DNA of 64,000 nucleotides from Tepidicaulis marinus (GTDB lineage Bacteria; Pseudomonadota; Alphaproteobacteria; Parvibaculales; Parvibaculaceae): NCBI RefSeq assembly GCF_000739695.1, contig NZ_BBIO01000005.1, positions 62,001 to 126,000 of the forward strand, read 5' to 3'. Shown piece by piece: positions 19,712 to 28,470 of this stretch (position 1 is its first letter; each line of letters starts with the position of its first letter). The notes under the pieces were generated by a model. It saw only the letters and a program-made list of their open reading frames with translations, ran no database searches and was not told where the DNA came from. The position numbers and the translations under genes were made by a program.

Positions 19712-20002
19712 ATGCAGCGCGACGCCCTTCTGGCACTACTGGAAAATGCCATTGCGCAGGTGAACGCCACCCTGGCGCCGGAAAAGCAGATTTCCGCCGC
19801 ACCCGGCACCGTTCTGACGGGCGCCGAAAGCCAGCTCGACTCCCTGACCCTGACCACACTCTTTTTTGAGATCGAAGCCCGCGCGAGCGCAGAAGCCGGC
19901 GCGAGCATCGATCTTTTCGGCGCGCCCTTTCTTCTCGACCCAGACCATTCCTTGACTGTCAACGATCTTGCATTCTGGCTGAGCGAACAGCTGGCCGCCT
20001 GA
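19712..20002 (+). CDS. acyl carrier protein-like
   Basis: 96-residue acidic, helical protein with the carrier motif LDSLTL, where Ser44 would take 4'-phosphopantetheine. It is longer than the fatty-acid ACP, and the motif follows an extended first loop. It is directly upstream (19 bases) of an FkbH-like gene, and dedicated ACPs accompany FkbH proteins in polyketide and glycosylation clusters. It most likely holds a glyceryl or other three-carbon acyl group made by that enzyme. The carrier role is inferred from the motif and neighbour. Confidence 0.75.
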   Translation: MQRDALLALLENAIAQVNATLAPEKQISAAPGTVLTGAESQLDSLTLTTLFFEIEARASAEAGASIDLFGAPFLLDPDHSLTVNDLAFWLSEQLAA

Positions 20003-20021
20003 CGCAAACGCCCGGAACCTG

Positions 20022-21710
20022 ATGACCCAGACGCCAGCCCTCACCTTCTACACATCCTTTACCGGCGGCACGCTGGCGCGCCTTGCCACGGCTGCAGGAC
20101 TGCCTGCGGTAAGTGAGCCTCTGGATGCGATAGAAACAGAGACGCAAAAAGGACCGGCATTTTTCTGGGCAACAGCCGAAGCGGTCAGCCCTGCTTTTGC
20201 TGCCGCCCAGCGCATGGAAGACGTAGATCCTGCGCAAGTCTGCGAAGATGCCGCAGCTTTTGGCCGCCGCCTGTGCCGCCACGCAGAAGGCCGCCCGGCC
20301 TTGCTCGCGGCAAGTCTTGTGCCTGCCCTGCCGGGACGCGGCCTTGGCCCGCTGGAGCTGACCCATGAGGCAGGGCTGAAACGCCTTCTCATGCAGATGA
20401 ACCTGACGCTCGCCGACACGCTGGCAGGCAGCAGCGTCCTGCTTCTAGATGCCGAGCGCTGGCTCGCTGCGGCAGGCCCTCAGGCCTATCAGCCCAAGCA
20501 TTGGTATGTTGCGAAAATTCCTTTCAGTGACGGCGTATTCCGTGCCGCAATCACCGACCTTACCGCCACCCGGCGCGCGCAAAGGGGTGAGGCGCGCAAG
20601 ATCATCCTTACCGATCTCGACGACACGCTTTGGGGCGGCATTCTGGGGGAAGTCGGCTGGGAAAAACTGCGCCTGGGCGGCCACGACTATATCGGTGAGA
20701 TGCACCAGGACATTCAACGCGCCTTGAAAGCCTGGTCGAATACGGGCGTGCAGCTCGCCATTCTGTCCAAGAACGATGAGCAGAACGCGCTTGAAGCCCT
20801 CGCCTCCCATCCGGAAATGATTTTGAAGGAAAGCGATTTTGCCGGCTGGCGCATCGACTGGAACGATAAAGCCGCCAATCTGCAGAGCCTCCTTTCCGAA
20901 CTGCGTCTCGGACTGGAGAGCGCCGTTTTCATCGACGACAACCCCGTGGAGCGGGACCGCATCCGGCAAACCTTCCCGCAGGTTTTCGTACCCGACCTGC
21001 CCGCCGACAAAACTCAGTGGCCAGGATTGATCCGCAATCTCGATCTTTTCGACCGCGCGGCGCTTAGTGATGAAGACCGGGCCCGCTCGCGCATGTATCA
21101 AGCCGAACGCGCGCGCAATCAGGACGCCGTGAAAACGGCCGGACAAATGGAGAGCCGGGAAGACTGGCTGCGCTCACTGGAAATGCAGGTCACCGCATCG
21201 CCCCTGAATGGCACGGACATGCAGCGCGCCGTGCAGCTGCTCAACAAAACCAACCAGATGAATCTAACGACCCGGCGGCTTTCAGAAGAAGAGCTCAAAG
21301 CCTGGCTTAATGAGCCGGGCCGCGAGTTCTGGACCTTCCGTGTCGCCGACAAGTTTGGCGATACCGGCCTGACCGGTTTGCTGGGTCTTGAGGTTTTAGC
21401 CGAAACCGCGCTCATCACCGATTTCGTCATGAGCTGCCGTGTGATCGGCCGGCAGGTGGAAAATGTTTTGCTCGCCCATGCCTATACGCGGGCAAGGGCC
21501 AGTGGGGCAGTAAAACTTGAAGCCAAACTCCTGGAAACCGAACGCAACACGCCCTGCCTTGAATTCTTCCAAAAGGACGCTGGTTTTCAGGAAGAAGCCG
21601 GCAGGGTCTTCACCTGGGACATGGGAACGCCTTACGCGGTGCCCAGCACCATAGGTTTTTCTTTTCAAGAGGGCGAAGCTGAGAAACTCCTTACGGAGAC
21701 CCGGTTATGA
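20022..21710 (+). CDS. FkbH-like HAD-IIIC family enzyme
   Basis: 562 residues. FkbH enzymes take 1,3-bisphosphoglycerate, remove phosphate and load a glyceryl unit on an ACP. An N-terminal SGNH-like region (to about 185) is followed by a HAD domain with nucleophile motif DLDDT (198-202), then LAILSKNDE and FIDDNPVERDR. The C-terminal GNAT-like domain contains MSCRVIGRQVENVLL. All expected HAD motifs are present, so the protein should be active. It lies between an ACP and a GNAT gene, with a four-base overlap to the latter. The acyl product is predicted, not shown. Confidence 0.88.
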   Translation: MTQTPALTFYTSFTGGTLARLATAAGLPAVSEPLDAIETETQKGPAFFWATAEAVSPAFAAAQRMEDVDPAQVCEDAAAFGRRLCRHAEGRPALLAASLVPALPGRGLGPLELTHEAGLKRLLMQMNLTLADTLAGSSVLLLDAERWLAAAGPQAYQPKHWYVAKIPFSDGVFRAAITDLTATRRAQRGEARKIILTDLDDTLWGGILGEVGWEKLRLGGHDYIGEMHQDIQRALKAWSNTGVQLAILSKNDEQNALEALASHPEMILKESDFAGWRIDWNDKAANLQSLLSELRLGLESAVFIDDNPVERDRIRQTFPQVFVPDLPADKTQWPGLIRNLDLFDRAALSDEDRARSRMYQAERARNQDAVKTAGQMESREDWLRSLEMQVTASPLNGTDMQRAVQLLNKTNQMNLTTRRLSEEELKAWLNEPGREFWTFRVADKFGDTGLTGLLGLEVLAETALITDFVMSCRVIGRQVENVLLAHAYTRARASGAVKLEAKLLETERNTPCLEFFQKDAGFQEEAGRVFTWDMGTPYAVPSTIGFSFQEGEAEKLLTETRL

Positions 21711-22750
21711 GTGCGCTTACCATTCGCTTTGCCGAGCCGGGCGACCGGGACCGCATCATGCTCTTCTGGCATGAGCATTGGATCGCCGGCCACATCATGA
21801 GCCGGGACACGGAGCTTTTCTCTTGGCAATACCAAGACGGTAACAAGCTCAATATCGTCATCGCAGAAAAGGGCGATGAGCTTCTGGGTTTTCTCGGATT
21901 CATCCCCGACAGCCGCTTCGATACCGATACACGCCCTGAAGAACAGGTAATCGCGCTCGCCGGCTGGCGCACGAAGGACGGCGCCCCGCCCGCTCTGGGT
22001 ACCGCGCTTCTGGCTCACCTGCGCAAGAACGTACCCCACGGCGCGCTTGTCACGTTAGGGCTCAACGCAGATGTCGCGCGGCTCTATGAAAGATTGGGCT
22101 TCAAGACCGGCCTCATGGATCACTGGGTCCTGCCCAATTGGCAGATGAGCGCTTACCGTCTTCTGAAATTACCGGCTGGCGTTCATTTGCCTGCCGCTAC
22201 TGGGAACAAGATCCTCCGGTGCCTTTCGGAAAACGATTTTCCCCTTTACGCAAGCGGGCGTAAATCGGGGTTTTATATAAGTGCCCGCTATGCACAGCAC
22301 CCGCGCTATGAGTATCGCATTTACGGCGTTGAGCAGGACGGGGTTCCCGAGGGGCTCATCGTTCTGCGCATCGCGGAGGCTGAGAACGCCAAGGCCTTCC
22401 GGCTTGTCGACATGTCGGGGCCGCAGACCCTCTTTGCCGGGATTGCCCCCGCCCTTCAAGAACTGATGCATAGCGAAGGCGTGGAATATGCCGACTTCTT
22501 CTGCCACGGCGTCGAAGCCGAATACATGAACGCAACGGGCTTCATGGATGTGGCGGCCACAGGCGCCACCGTCCCCAACCATTTCGAACCCTTCGTTCCC
22601 GACAACAGGCCGATCCCTTACGCCATTCTCAATCCAAAAAATATTCCCCCGACCTTATGCAAAGGGGACGGCGATCAAGATCGCCCCAACCTGAACGACC
22701 CGTCTTCCCCTTCCCGCATGGAGCTGGCCACGCATGAACACCTCAACTGA
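21707..22750 (+). CDS. GNAT-family acyltransferase
   Basis: 347 residues. The N-terminal 150 residues have the GNAT fold (IRFAEPGDRDRIMLFWHEHW, then FLGFIPDSRF and a Gly-rich strand). The C-terminal half is unassigned. Similar proteins occur in surface-sugar clusters, where they acylate amino sugars. Next to an ACP and an FkbH protein it is the natural candidate for moving the carrier-bound acyl group to a sugar, or it could stand in for LegH. Overlaps the FkbH gene by 4 bases and the methyltransferase gene by 17. Confidence 0.7.
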   Translation: MSALTIRFAEPGDRDRIMLFWHEHWIAGHIMSRDTELFSWQYQDGNKLNIVIAEKGDELLGFLGFIPDSRFDTDTRPEEQVIALAGWRTKDGAPPALGTALLAHLRKNVPHGALVTLGLNADVARLYERLGFKTGLMDHWVLPNWQMSAYRLLKLPAGVHLPAATGNKILRCLSENDFPLYASGRKSGFYISARYAQHPRYEYRIYGVEQDGVPEGLIVLRIAEAENAKAFRLVDMSGPQTLFAGIAPALQELMHSEGVEYADFFCHGVEAEYMNATGFMDVAATGATVPNHFEPFVPDNRPIPYAILNPKNIPPTLCKGDGDQDRPNLNDPSSPSRMELATHEHLN

Positions 22751-23423
22751 AAAAGCGACCCGACAAGGGGCTTGGGAGACTGCATATGCAAAAGGGCAGA
22801 ATTTCGTTTTCTACCCGCATGAGGAAATTATCCGCTTTCTCGCCCGTCATGTGCGCCGCCGCACAGGCCTCGACAGCTACAAAGACATGATGCCGGGCGC
22901 GAAAGGTGCGAGGCTCCTTGATGTGGGATGCGGCATTGGCCGCCATCTGCTTCTTTCTCATCAAATGAGCTTCGACACATACGGGATCGATTTATCATCG
23001 AAAGCCATCGACCTTGCCCGTGACTGGCTGAAACGGGAAGGCATGGAGAAAACCGATGAGCAGATTTTACAAGGCGACGTACGGCACTTGCCCTGGCCTG
23101 AGGACTACTTCCAGGTCGCCCTTTCACACGGGGTTTTCGATAGTATGCCGACGGAGATTGCCCGCGCAGGGATCGAAGACCTTGCCCGGGTCATGATAAA
23201 GGGCGGGCTATTCTATTGCGATCTCGTTGCCGGCAATGCAATCGAGGAAACGGTCGAAAGCGAGCACGAGAAAGACACTGTTCAATCCTATTTCGACCAG
23301 AGAAAAATCGATCTCCTTTTTGAAGGACGCTTCAAAATAGTCGAACAAGCGCTTACTCACCGGGACGATGTACTGAACGGCACCCGCATGAGCCGCTGGC
23401 ACCTGATACTTCAGCGAACATAA
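22734..23423 (+). CDS. class I SAM-dependent methyltransferase
   Basis: 229 residues. SAM motif I ARLLDVGCGIGRHLLL (about 59-74), acidic loop YGIDLSSKA and motif LPWPEDYF. It starts inside the end of the GNAT gene, so it is translationally coupled to it. In this context it may O- or N-methylate the acylated sugar or its acyl group. Followed 8 bases later by the deacetylase gene. Confidence 0.82.
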   Translation: MNTSTEKATRQGAWETAYAKGQNFVFYPHEEIIRFLARHVRRRTGLDSYKDMMPGAKGARLLDVGCGIGRHLLLSHQMSFDTYGIDLSSKAIDLARDWLKREGMEKTDEQILQGDVRHLPWPEDYFQVALSHGVFDSMPTEIARAGIEDLARVMIKGGLFYCDLVAGNAIEETVESEHEKDTVQSYFDQRKIDLLFEGRFKIVEQALTHRDDVLNGTRMSRWHLILQRT

Positions 23424-23431
23424 TCACGCCC

Positions 23432-24406
23432 ATGCTCACCATCGTCATGTATCATTATGTGCGTCCGCTGGCACAAAGCGCCTACCCCCGGATCAAGGGG
23501 CTCGATACGGCGCTTTTCGATGCGCAGCTCGACTATCTGGCGCATTATTATGAGCCGGTGACGATGGAAGACGTGCTGGGTGCTCTCAAAGGAGAGACTG
23601 AGCTACCCGAGCGGGCCATCATGCTCAGTTTCGATGACGGGTACCGAGATCACTATGAAGAAGTTTTTCCTCGGCTGGAAAAACGCGGGTTTAAAGGCGC
23701 TTTCTACCCGCCGGCCGCGACAGCTCTCGACCGGGAAATTCTCGACGTCAACAAAGTGCATTTCATTCTCGCCGCTGCGCCGGATACCGGCATGCTGAGG
23801 CAAACGCTCGACGCGTGGATCGAGGAAGAAGCGGAGCGCACCGCCCTTCCCTCCCTCACTGCGCTTTCGGCGGAATATGAAAAGCCTTTCGGTTATGACG
23901 ACGCCGAAACTATTTACATCAAACGCCTGTTACAACACGCCTTGCCCGAAGAAATCCGCAGCCGCCTGACCGACCGGCTTTTCGCTAAATTCGTCAGCGC
24001 GGATGAAAAAGACTTTGCCGAGAGCCTTTACTGTAACGCCGCAGAGCTCAGCGAAATGCGCGAGGCCGGTCACCATATCGGCTCTCACGGCGACCGCCAT
24101 TACTGGCTCTCGCGTCTTACGCCGGAGGACCAGCGCCGCGATATCGAAAACTCGATGCGTCTGCTCGACGTGATCGGCGCATCCCGGAAGGATTTCACTT
24201 TCTGCTATCCTTACGGCGACTACAACGAGGCAACGGAAGCCGTTCTGAAAGAACTCGGCTGCGCCGCCGCGCTTACAACCAAGGTAGGTCTGGCCGAAAT
24301 CACACCAGAAAACGCGCTACGCCTTCCCCGCCTCGATACGAACCATTTGCCGAAAGAAAGTGGCGCCCCGGCGAATGAATGGACCCAGCGGGTGCTTGGC
24401 AAATAA
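23432..24406 (+). CDS. polysaccharide deacetylase family protein (NodB domain)
   Basis: 324 residues. NodB motif 1 is LSFDDGY (catalytic base and metal Asp, about 64-70) and motif 2 is SHGDRH (metal His pair, about 216-221). It removes acetyl groups from N- or O-acetylated sugars. No signal peptide, so it would act in the cytosol, unusual for a cell-wall enzyme and in line with a role on a precursor sugar. Last gene of the + operon, ending 4 bases before legF on the other strand. Confidence 0.85.
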   Translation: MLTIVMYHYVRPLAQSAYPRIKGLDTALFDAQLDYLAHYYEPVTMEDVLGALKGETELPERAIMLSFDDGYRDHYEEVFPRLEKRGFKGAFYPPAATALDREILDVNKVHFILAAAPDTGMLRQTLDAWIEEEAERTALPSLTALSAEYEKPFGYDDAETIYIKRLLQHALPEEIRSRLTDRLFAKFVSADEKDFAESLYCNAAELSEMREAGHHIGSHGDRHYWLSRLTPEDQRRDIENSMRLLDVIGASRKDFTFCYPYGDYNEATEAVLKELGCAAALTTKVGLAEITPENALRLPRLDTNHLPKESGAPANEWTQRVLGK

Positions 24407-24410
24407 CCGG

Positions 24411-25106
24411 TCAGGCTCGGCGACGCCCCATTAAAAACGCTGCAAATTCAAAATCGAGCGCCGTGTCGATATCGACGGAGCGCTCTTCTGGCATCTCGTA
24501 AAGGCGCGTGCCCGGCTGGAAAAGCTTCATATCGGCGGTGAGCACCTCCCGGCGCCAGACATAGACAGAGCCGTTCATATCGAAGGTGCGCGGCGCGTCC
24601 TGACGGCGGGCAAGCGGCGGATCGACCGGCTTGGAAAGTCCCACGGTTCCATCCGCCCTCTCTTCCACCAAAGAAAAGTAAGGCGAGCATTTGGCAGGCG
24701 AACCGGTGATGACATTGGGGGCGCCGCTTTCCTCCAGAAGCGCCACTGCGCCTTGAATATCGGAAGGTTCCCGCAAAGGCGCGGTCGGCTGCAAGTCCAC
24801 CACCACATCGGAATGCCCATGCCGCTTTTCCACTTCTTCGACGCAGTGGAGAATAGCCGGAAGCTTGGGCGCCGTATCGCTGGCAAGGTCAGCGGGCCGC
24901 AAGACCAGCTCGTCCGCTCCCGCTTCTTCAGCGGCGCGCAAAATCGCTTCATCGTCGCTTGAAACAGCCACCGTCTCGAAGAGCCCGCTCGCCAGCGCCT
25001 GGACAATAGAATGCGCGATCAGCGGCTTGCCGCCGAGCGGGCGGATATTCTTTCCCGGCACGCCCTTCGAGCCGCCCCGCGCCAGAATGGTGCAGATCCG
25101 CCTCAC
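24411..25106 (-). CDS. legF: CMP-legionaminate synthase-like cytidylyltransferase
   Basis: Activates a nonulosonic acid with CTP. 231 residues with the CMP-sugar synthetase signature ILARGGSKGVPGKNIR (7-22) and downstream VDLQPTAPLREPSDI. The GTG start lies within the ptmE stop (GTGA, four-base overlap). The symbol follows from the complete set of neighbours (legB, legG, legI, ptmE); PseF- and NeuA-like enzymes are near relatives, so the exact sugar is not proved. Confidence 0.82.
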   Translation of the reverse strand: MRRICTILARGGSKGVPGKNIRPLGGKPLIAHSIVQALASGLFETVAVSSDDEAILRAAEEAGADELVLRPADLASDTAPKLPAILHCVEEVEKRHGHSDVVVDLQPTAPLREPSDIQGAVALLEESGAPNVITGSPAKCSPYFSLVEERADGTVGLSKPVDPPLARRQDAPRTFDMNGSVYVWRREVLTADMKLFQPGTRLYEMPEERSVDIDTALDFEFAAFLMGRRRA

Positions 25107-26182
25107 AGCATTTTACCTTTCACAGCGCCGTCCTTGCCGAAGACCGCGCCATATTCTTCCTGCGCCTTGTCGAGATCTTCAAAGCGGCCGATATCGATCC
25201 AGTATTCATGGATCGGGAAGGCGGCGGCAAGACCGCCATCCTTGATCAGCGCCTCGAAAAGCTCGGGCATGTCATACATTTCATCTTCCGGCACATAAGA
25301 AAGGACGGAAGGCGAAAGCGCATAAATACCGCCATTGACGAAATAGCTTTGCACCGGCTTTTCCACAATGCCGGTGATGCGGTGCCCGCGCGTGTCGATC
25401 ACCCCGTAAGGCACCTGCAAACGGTAATCGCGCACGCCCATCGTGGCATCAGCTTCCTGTTCGTTGTGAAAATCGATAAGACGCCGGAAGTCGATATCCG
25501 TCATGAGATCGGCATTCATGACGAGGAAAGGTTCCACCGGCCGCTCGGGCAGAAGATGCAACGCGCCTGCCGTGCCGAGGCGCTTATTTTCTTCGAGATA
25601 AGTAATCTCAACGCCCCATTTCGACCCGTCCTTGAAATAGTCTTCCACTTTTTCCGACTGATAATTGACGGAAAGGAAGAGCCGCTTGAAACCTTGCTCG
25701 GCAAGGCGCTCGATAATGCCTTCCAGCACTGGCTTGCCGCCGACGGGGATAAGCGGTTTGGGCAGATCCTCGGTCAAAGGCCGCAGCCGGGTGCCGAGCC
25801 CGCCCGCCATGATCACCACCCAGTTGCCGCTGTCCTGCTGACGCACCAGCTGATTAAGCGTTTCAAGCCCGACAATATGCCCGCCATGATCCACCACCGG
25901 CACTTGCGCAATACCGAACTGCTTCATCCATTTAAGGACGGTCGCCCGGTCGATCTCCGGCCCGGCGGTGATGGGGTTCTCCTTCATCGCCTTGGTGACG
26001 GGCGCTTCCATCCCCTCCCCGCGCAAAAGCGCGCGGCGGATATCGCCGTCCGTTATCGTGCCTTTCAGATGGCTCTCCCCATCCACGATAAGCACGATCT
26101 GCAAAGCGCTTCGATCGAGCGAAGCAATCGCCTCGCGGATCGTCGCGCTTTCAGGCAATGCGGCTTTTTTCCAATCGGCCAT
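25103..26182 (-). CDS. ptmE: CBS-domain nucleotidyltransferase PtmE (LegX-like)
   Basis: 359 residues. Two CBS modules (about 1-115) precede a sugar-1-phosphate nucleotidyltransferase domain with MAGGLGTRLRPLTEDLPKP (125-143) and VMNADLMTDIDF. In Campylobacter PtmE makes GDP-GlcNAc, the committed nucleotide sugar of the GDP branch of legionaminic acid synthesis. Located 6 bases after legI and overlapping legF by four bases. The CBS pair may sense a nucleotide. Confidence 0.86.
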   Translation of the reverse strand: MADWKKAALPESATIREAIASLDRSALQIVLIVDGESHLKGTITDGDIRRALLRGEGMEAPVTKAMKENPITAGPEIDRATVLKWMKQFGIAQVPVVDHGGHIVGLETLNQLVRQQDSGNWVVIMAGGLGTRLRPLTEDLPKPLIPVGGKPVLEGIIERLAEQGFKRLFLSVNYQSEKVEDYFKDGSKWGVEITYLEENKRLGTAGALHLLPERPVEPFLVMNADLMTDIDFRRLIDFHNEQEADATMGVRDYRLQVPYGVIDTRGHRITGIVEKPVQSYFVNGGIYALSPSVLSYVPEDEMYDMPELFEALIKDGGLAAAFPIHEYWIDIGRFEDLDKAQEEYGAVFGKDGAVKGKML

Positions 26183-26188
26183 TTGTCC

Positions 26189-27271
26189 TCACAGCCCAAT
26201 AAGCTCGTCCGGCGCAAAAGCGCGCGGCGCCGGCTTGCCAAGTAGCGACCAGAACGCGAGCGGTGAAAGCCCCGTGCCGGGCCGCTTTACCGTCAAATTT
26301 TCTTCCGTAAAAAGCTCACCCTTGGCAATGGGCCGCGCCGCCACAAGGCTCTTGCGCGCCACATCGGCGGTCTCCGTTTCAACGCCGCGCGGCTCTTTGA
26401 TGCCATCGCCAAGCGCCGCGCTTACCCGGCGCACGCCGCTGACAAGCGCGCGCAAGCCGTCCGGCTCGATGGAGGCTTTATGGTCTGGCCCTGGCAAGGT
26501 TTTGTCGAGCGTGAAATGTTTCTCGATCATGGCGGCGCCGAGCGCTGCAGCAGCAATGGGAATATCGATACCGACACTGTGATCGGAAAAGCCCACCGGC
26601 AGGCCGAATTTTTGCCTCAACGTGTCCATGGCTTTCAAGTTGATCTCACCATCCGGCGCAGGATAGGCGCTGGTGCAATGAAGCAGCGTCACATTGGCCC
26701 GTAAGGCGCGCTGCCCTGCCCCGCTTTTATAAGCCGCCTGAAACGCGCTTTTGGAAGGCACGCCGCCTTCCCCATACCCGAAAGCGAGGACGCCGAGCGC
26801 CGCCTCGATCTCCTCCAGCCGCGCCATGCCGGTGGAAAGAATGACGGGGCGGCGGGTGCGCGCAATGGCCAGAAGGAGCGGCGCATTGGTCAACTCGCCC
26901 GAGCCGATTTTAAGCCGCGCCAGCTCAAGCCGGTTTGCTAGTAAATCGAGGCTTGGAAAATCGAACGGCGTCGACAAAAACTCGATGCCGCGCTCCGCAC
27001 AGCGCGTTATGAGGGTCCGGTGCGCCGCTTCATCCAGCTCCAGCGCCTTTAGCATCTCGTACTGGCTTTGTGCCTTGCCGGTTTCCAGCTTCTGATAGGC
27101 GGCTTTGGGCGCGGCTTTCGTGGCAATCGCATCGGCGCTGAAGGTTTGAAACTTGATGACATCGGCCCCGGCATCCGCGGCGACATCAACAAGTTTAAGC
27201 GCCCGCTCGAGCGACCCGTTATGGTTCACGCCCGCCTCGGCGATGATCTCGACATAGGGCGGCTTGCTCAT
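26189..27271 (-). CDS. legI: N,N'-diacetyllegionaminate (sialic acid-type) synthase
   Basis: Condenses phosphoenolpyruvate with a six-carbon amino sugar to a nonulosonic acid. 360 residues. NeuB barrel: EIIAEAGVNHNGSLERAL, IKFQTF, LKIGSGEL and GFSDHSVG carry the substrate and metal sites; the short C-terminal antifreeze-like domain ends at 360. Overlaps the legG end by four bases. LegI fits better than NeuB or PseI because of the legB/legG/ptmE neighbours. Confidence 0.88.
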   Translation of the reverse strand: MSKPPYVEIIAEAGVNHNGSLERALKLVDVAADAGADVIKFQTFSADAIATKAAPKAAYQKLETGKAQSQYEMLKALELDEAAHRTLITRCAERGIEFLSTPFDFPSLDLLANRLELARLKIGSGELTNAPLLLAIARTRRPVILSTGMARLEEIEAALGVLAFGYGEGGVPSKSAFQAAYKSGAGQRALRANVTLLHCTSAYPAPDGEINLKAMDTLRQKFGLPVGFSDHSVGIDIPIAAAALGAAMIEKHFTLDKTLPGPDHKASIEPDGLRALVSGVRRVSAALGDGIKEPRGVETETADVARKSLVAARPIAKGELFTEENLTVKRPGTGLSPLAFWSLLGKPAPRAFAPDELIGL

Positions 27272-28455
27272 GCCGTCACCTCAAGCTCGTAAAAACGTTT
27301 CATCAGTACGTTTTCCAGCGGCAGATCGCGCAGTTTTTCATAAATCCGCTGCGAGGCCCCGCCCCGCCCATAAGGTGTTTCGCAGCGCTTTGCCCGAACT
27401 TGCATGTCTTCCGATAACGCCTCACGGATTGCCGCGGCAATCGCGCCGGCTTCCGCCTCACAATCGATCACGCAAGGCGCGCGCAGCCGCCCCTGCTGGC
27501 GCGGACCGATATTGACCGTGGGCGTACCCACTGCCGGCGCCTCAATGATACCGCTAGATGAATTGCCGATCACGGCATCCGCCGCGCGCAGCACCGTGCC
27601 GTAGCGCCGCCGCCCGAGCGATTGCACACACACGGTGCGCGGCGCATGACGCACGGCATAAGCTTCGATAAGCCGGGCAATTCCTTCTCCGGCCGTATCC
27701 GCATTGGTGCCGGTAAAAATGATCCGGGCCTCGGGAAAGGCATCGAGCGCGGCGAGAAGCTGCACCGCCGCTTCCCCGGCCTCGCCTGCCAGCGTCACAG
27801 GGTGATACGTTACAAGAAAAAGCGGCCCGCCTGCCCCCGGCACACCAAGCCCGGCAAGAATGTCCTGCAGGTCCGCTGCATCTTCGGCTGGCTCTTCCGT
27901 CAGGGGATCAAGGCCCGGCGCGCCGACATTGAAAACACGCGAAGGGTCTTCGCCCATCTGAATGACCCGGCGCCGGTAAGGCTCGGCAGCAACGAAATGA
28001 TAATGGGCCATCTTGGTGAGCGCATGGCGGATCGCTTCGTCGATCTGTCCCTCGCTTGCCTCTCCGCCATGAATATGGGCAATGGGAAGGCGCGCGAGCA
28101 TAGCCGCTTCCGCGGCGGCCAGAATTTCGTATCTGTCCCCCAGCACCACAACGATATCGGGCTTCAATGGCTCGAACGCGCGCCCGAGCCCGCCAAGCCC
28201 GCGGCCCATCGCCTCGGCAAGACCTGCGGCATCGTCGGCGCCGATCTCCATATCCACTTTCGCGGCGATGGGAAAACCGTCCGCCTCGATCTCGCGCAAG
28301 GTCATGCCATGGCGCGCCGACAGATGCGTGCCGGTAACGATGAGCTGCAGCTCTATGGCCGGATCGCGATGCAACAGGCCGATCAGGCGGTGCAGAATGC
28401 CATATTCCGCCCGCGAGCCCGTTACCACCGCAATGCGCCGCTGCGCTGCCGTCAC
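27268..28455 (-). CDS. legG: UDP/GDP-N-acetylhexosamine 2-epimerase (hydrolysing)
   Basis: 395 residues, a hydrolysing 2-epimerase of the NeuC/LegG group that releases the free 2-epimer for the synthase LegI. It contains VTGSRAEYGILHRLI, VLGDRYEILAAAEAA and GNSSSGIIEAPAVGTP (the UDP-binding motif). The GTG at 28455 is taken as start because AGGAGG stands 6 bases upstream; five more codons are open to 28470 but would bury this site. Overlaps legI by 4 bases. Confidence 0.86.
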   Translation of the reverse strand: MTAAQRRIAVVTGSRAEYGILHRLIGLLHRDPAIELQLIVTGTHLSARHGMTLREIEADGFPIAAKVDMEIGADDAAGLAEAMGRGLGGLGRAFEPLKPDIVVVLGDRYEILAAAEAAMLARLPIAHIHGGEASEGQIDEAIRHALTKMAHYHFVAAEPYRRRVIQMGEDPSRVFNVGAPGLDPLTEEPAEDAADLQDILAGLGVPGAGGPLFLVTYHPVTLAGEAGEAAVQLLAALDAFPEARIIFTGTNADTAGEGIARLIEAYAVRHAPRTVCVQSLGRRRYGTVLRAADAVIGNSSSGIIEAPAVGTPTVNIGPRQQGRLRAPCVIDCEAEAGAIAAAIREALSEDMQVRAKRCETPYGRGGASQRIYEKLRDLPLENVLMKRFYELEVTA

Positions 28456-28470
28456 CGCGCGCCTCCTCAT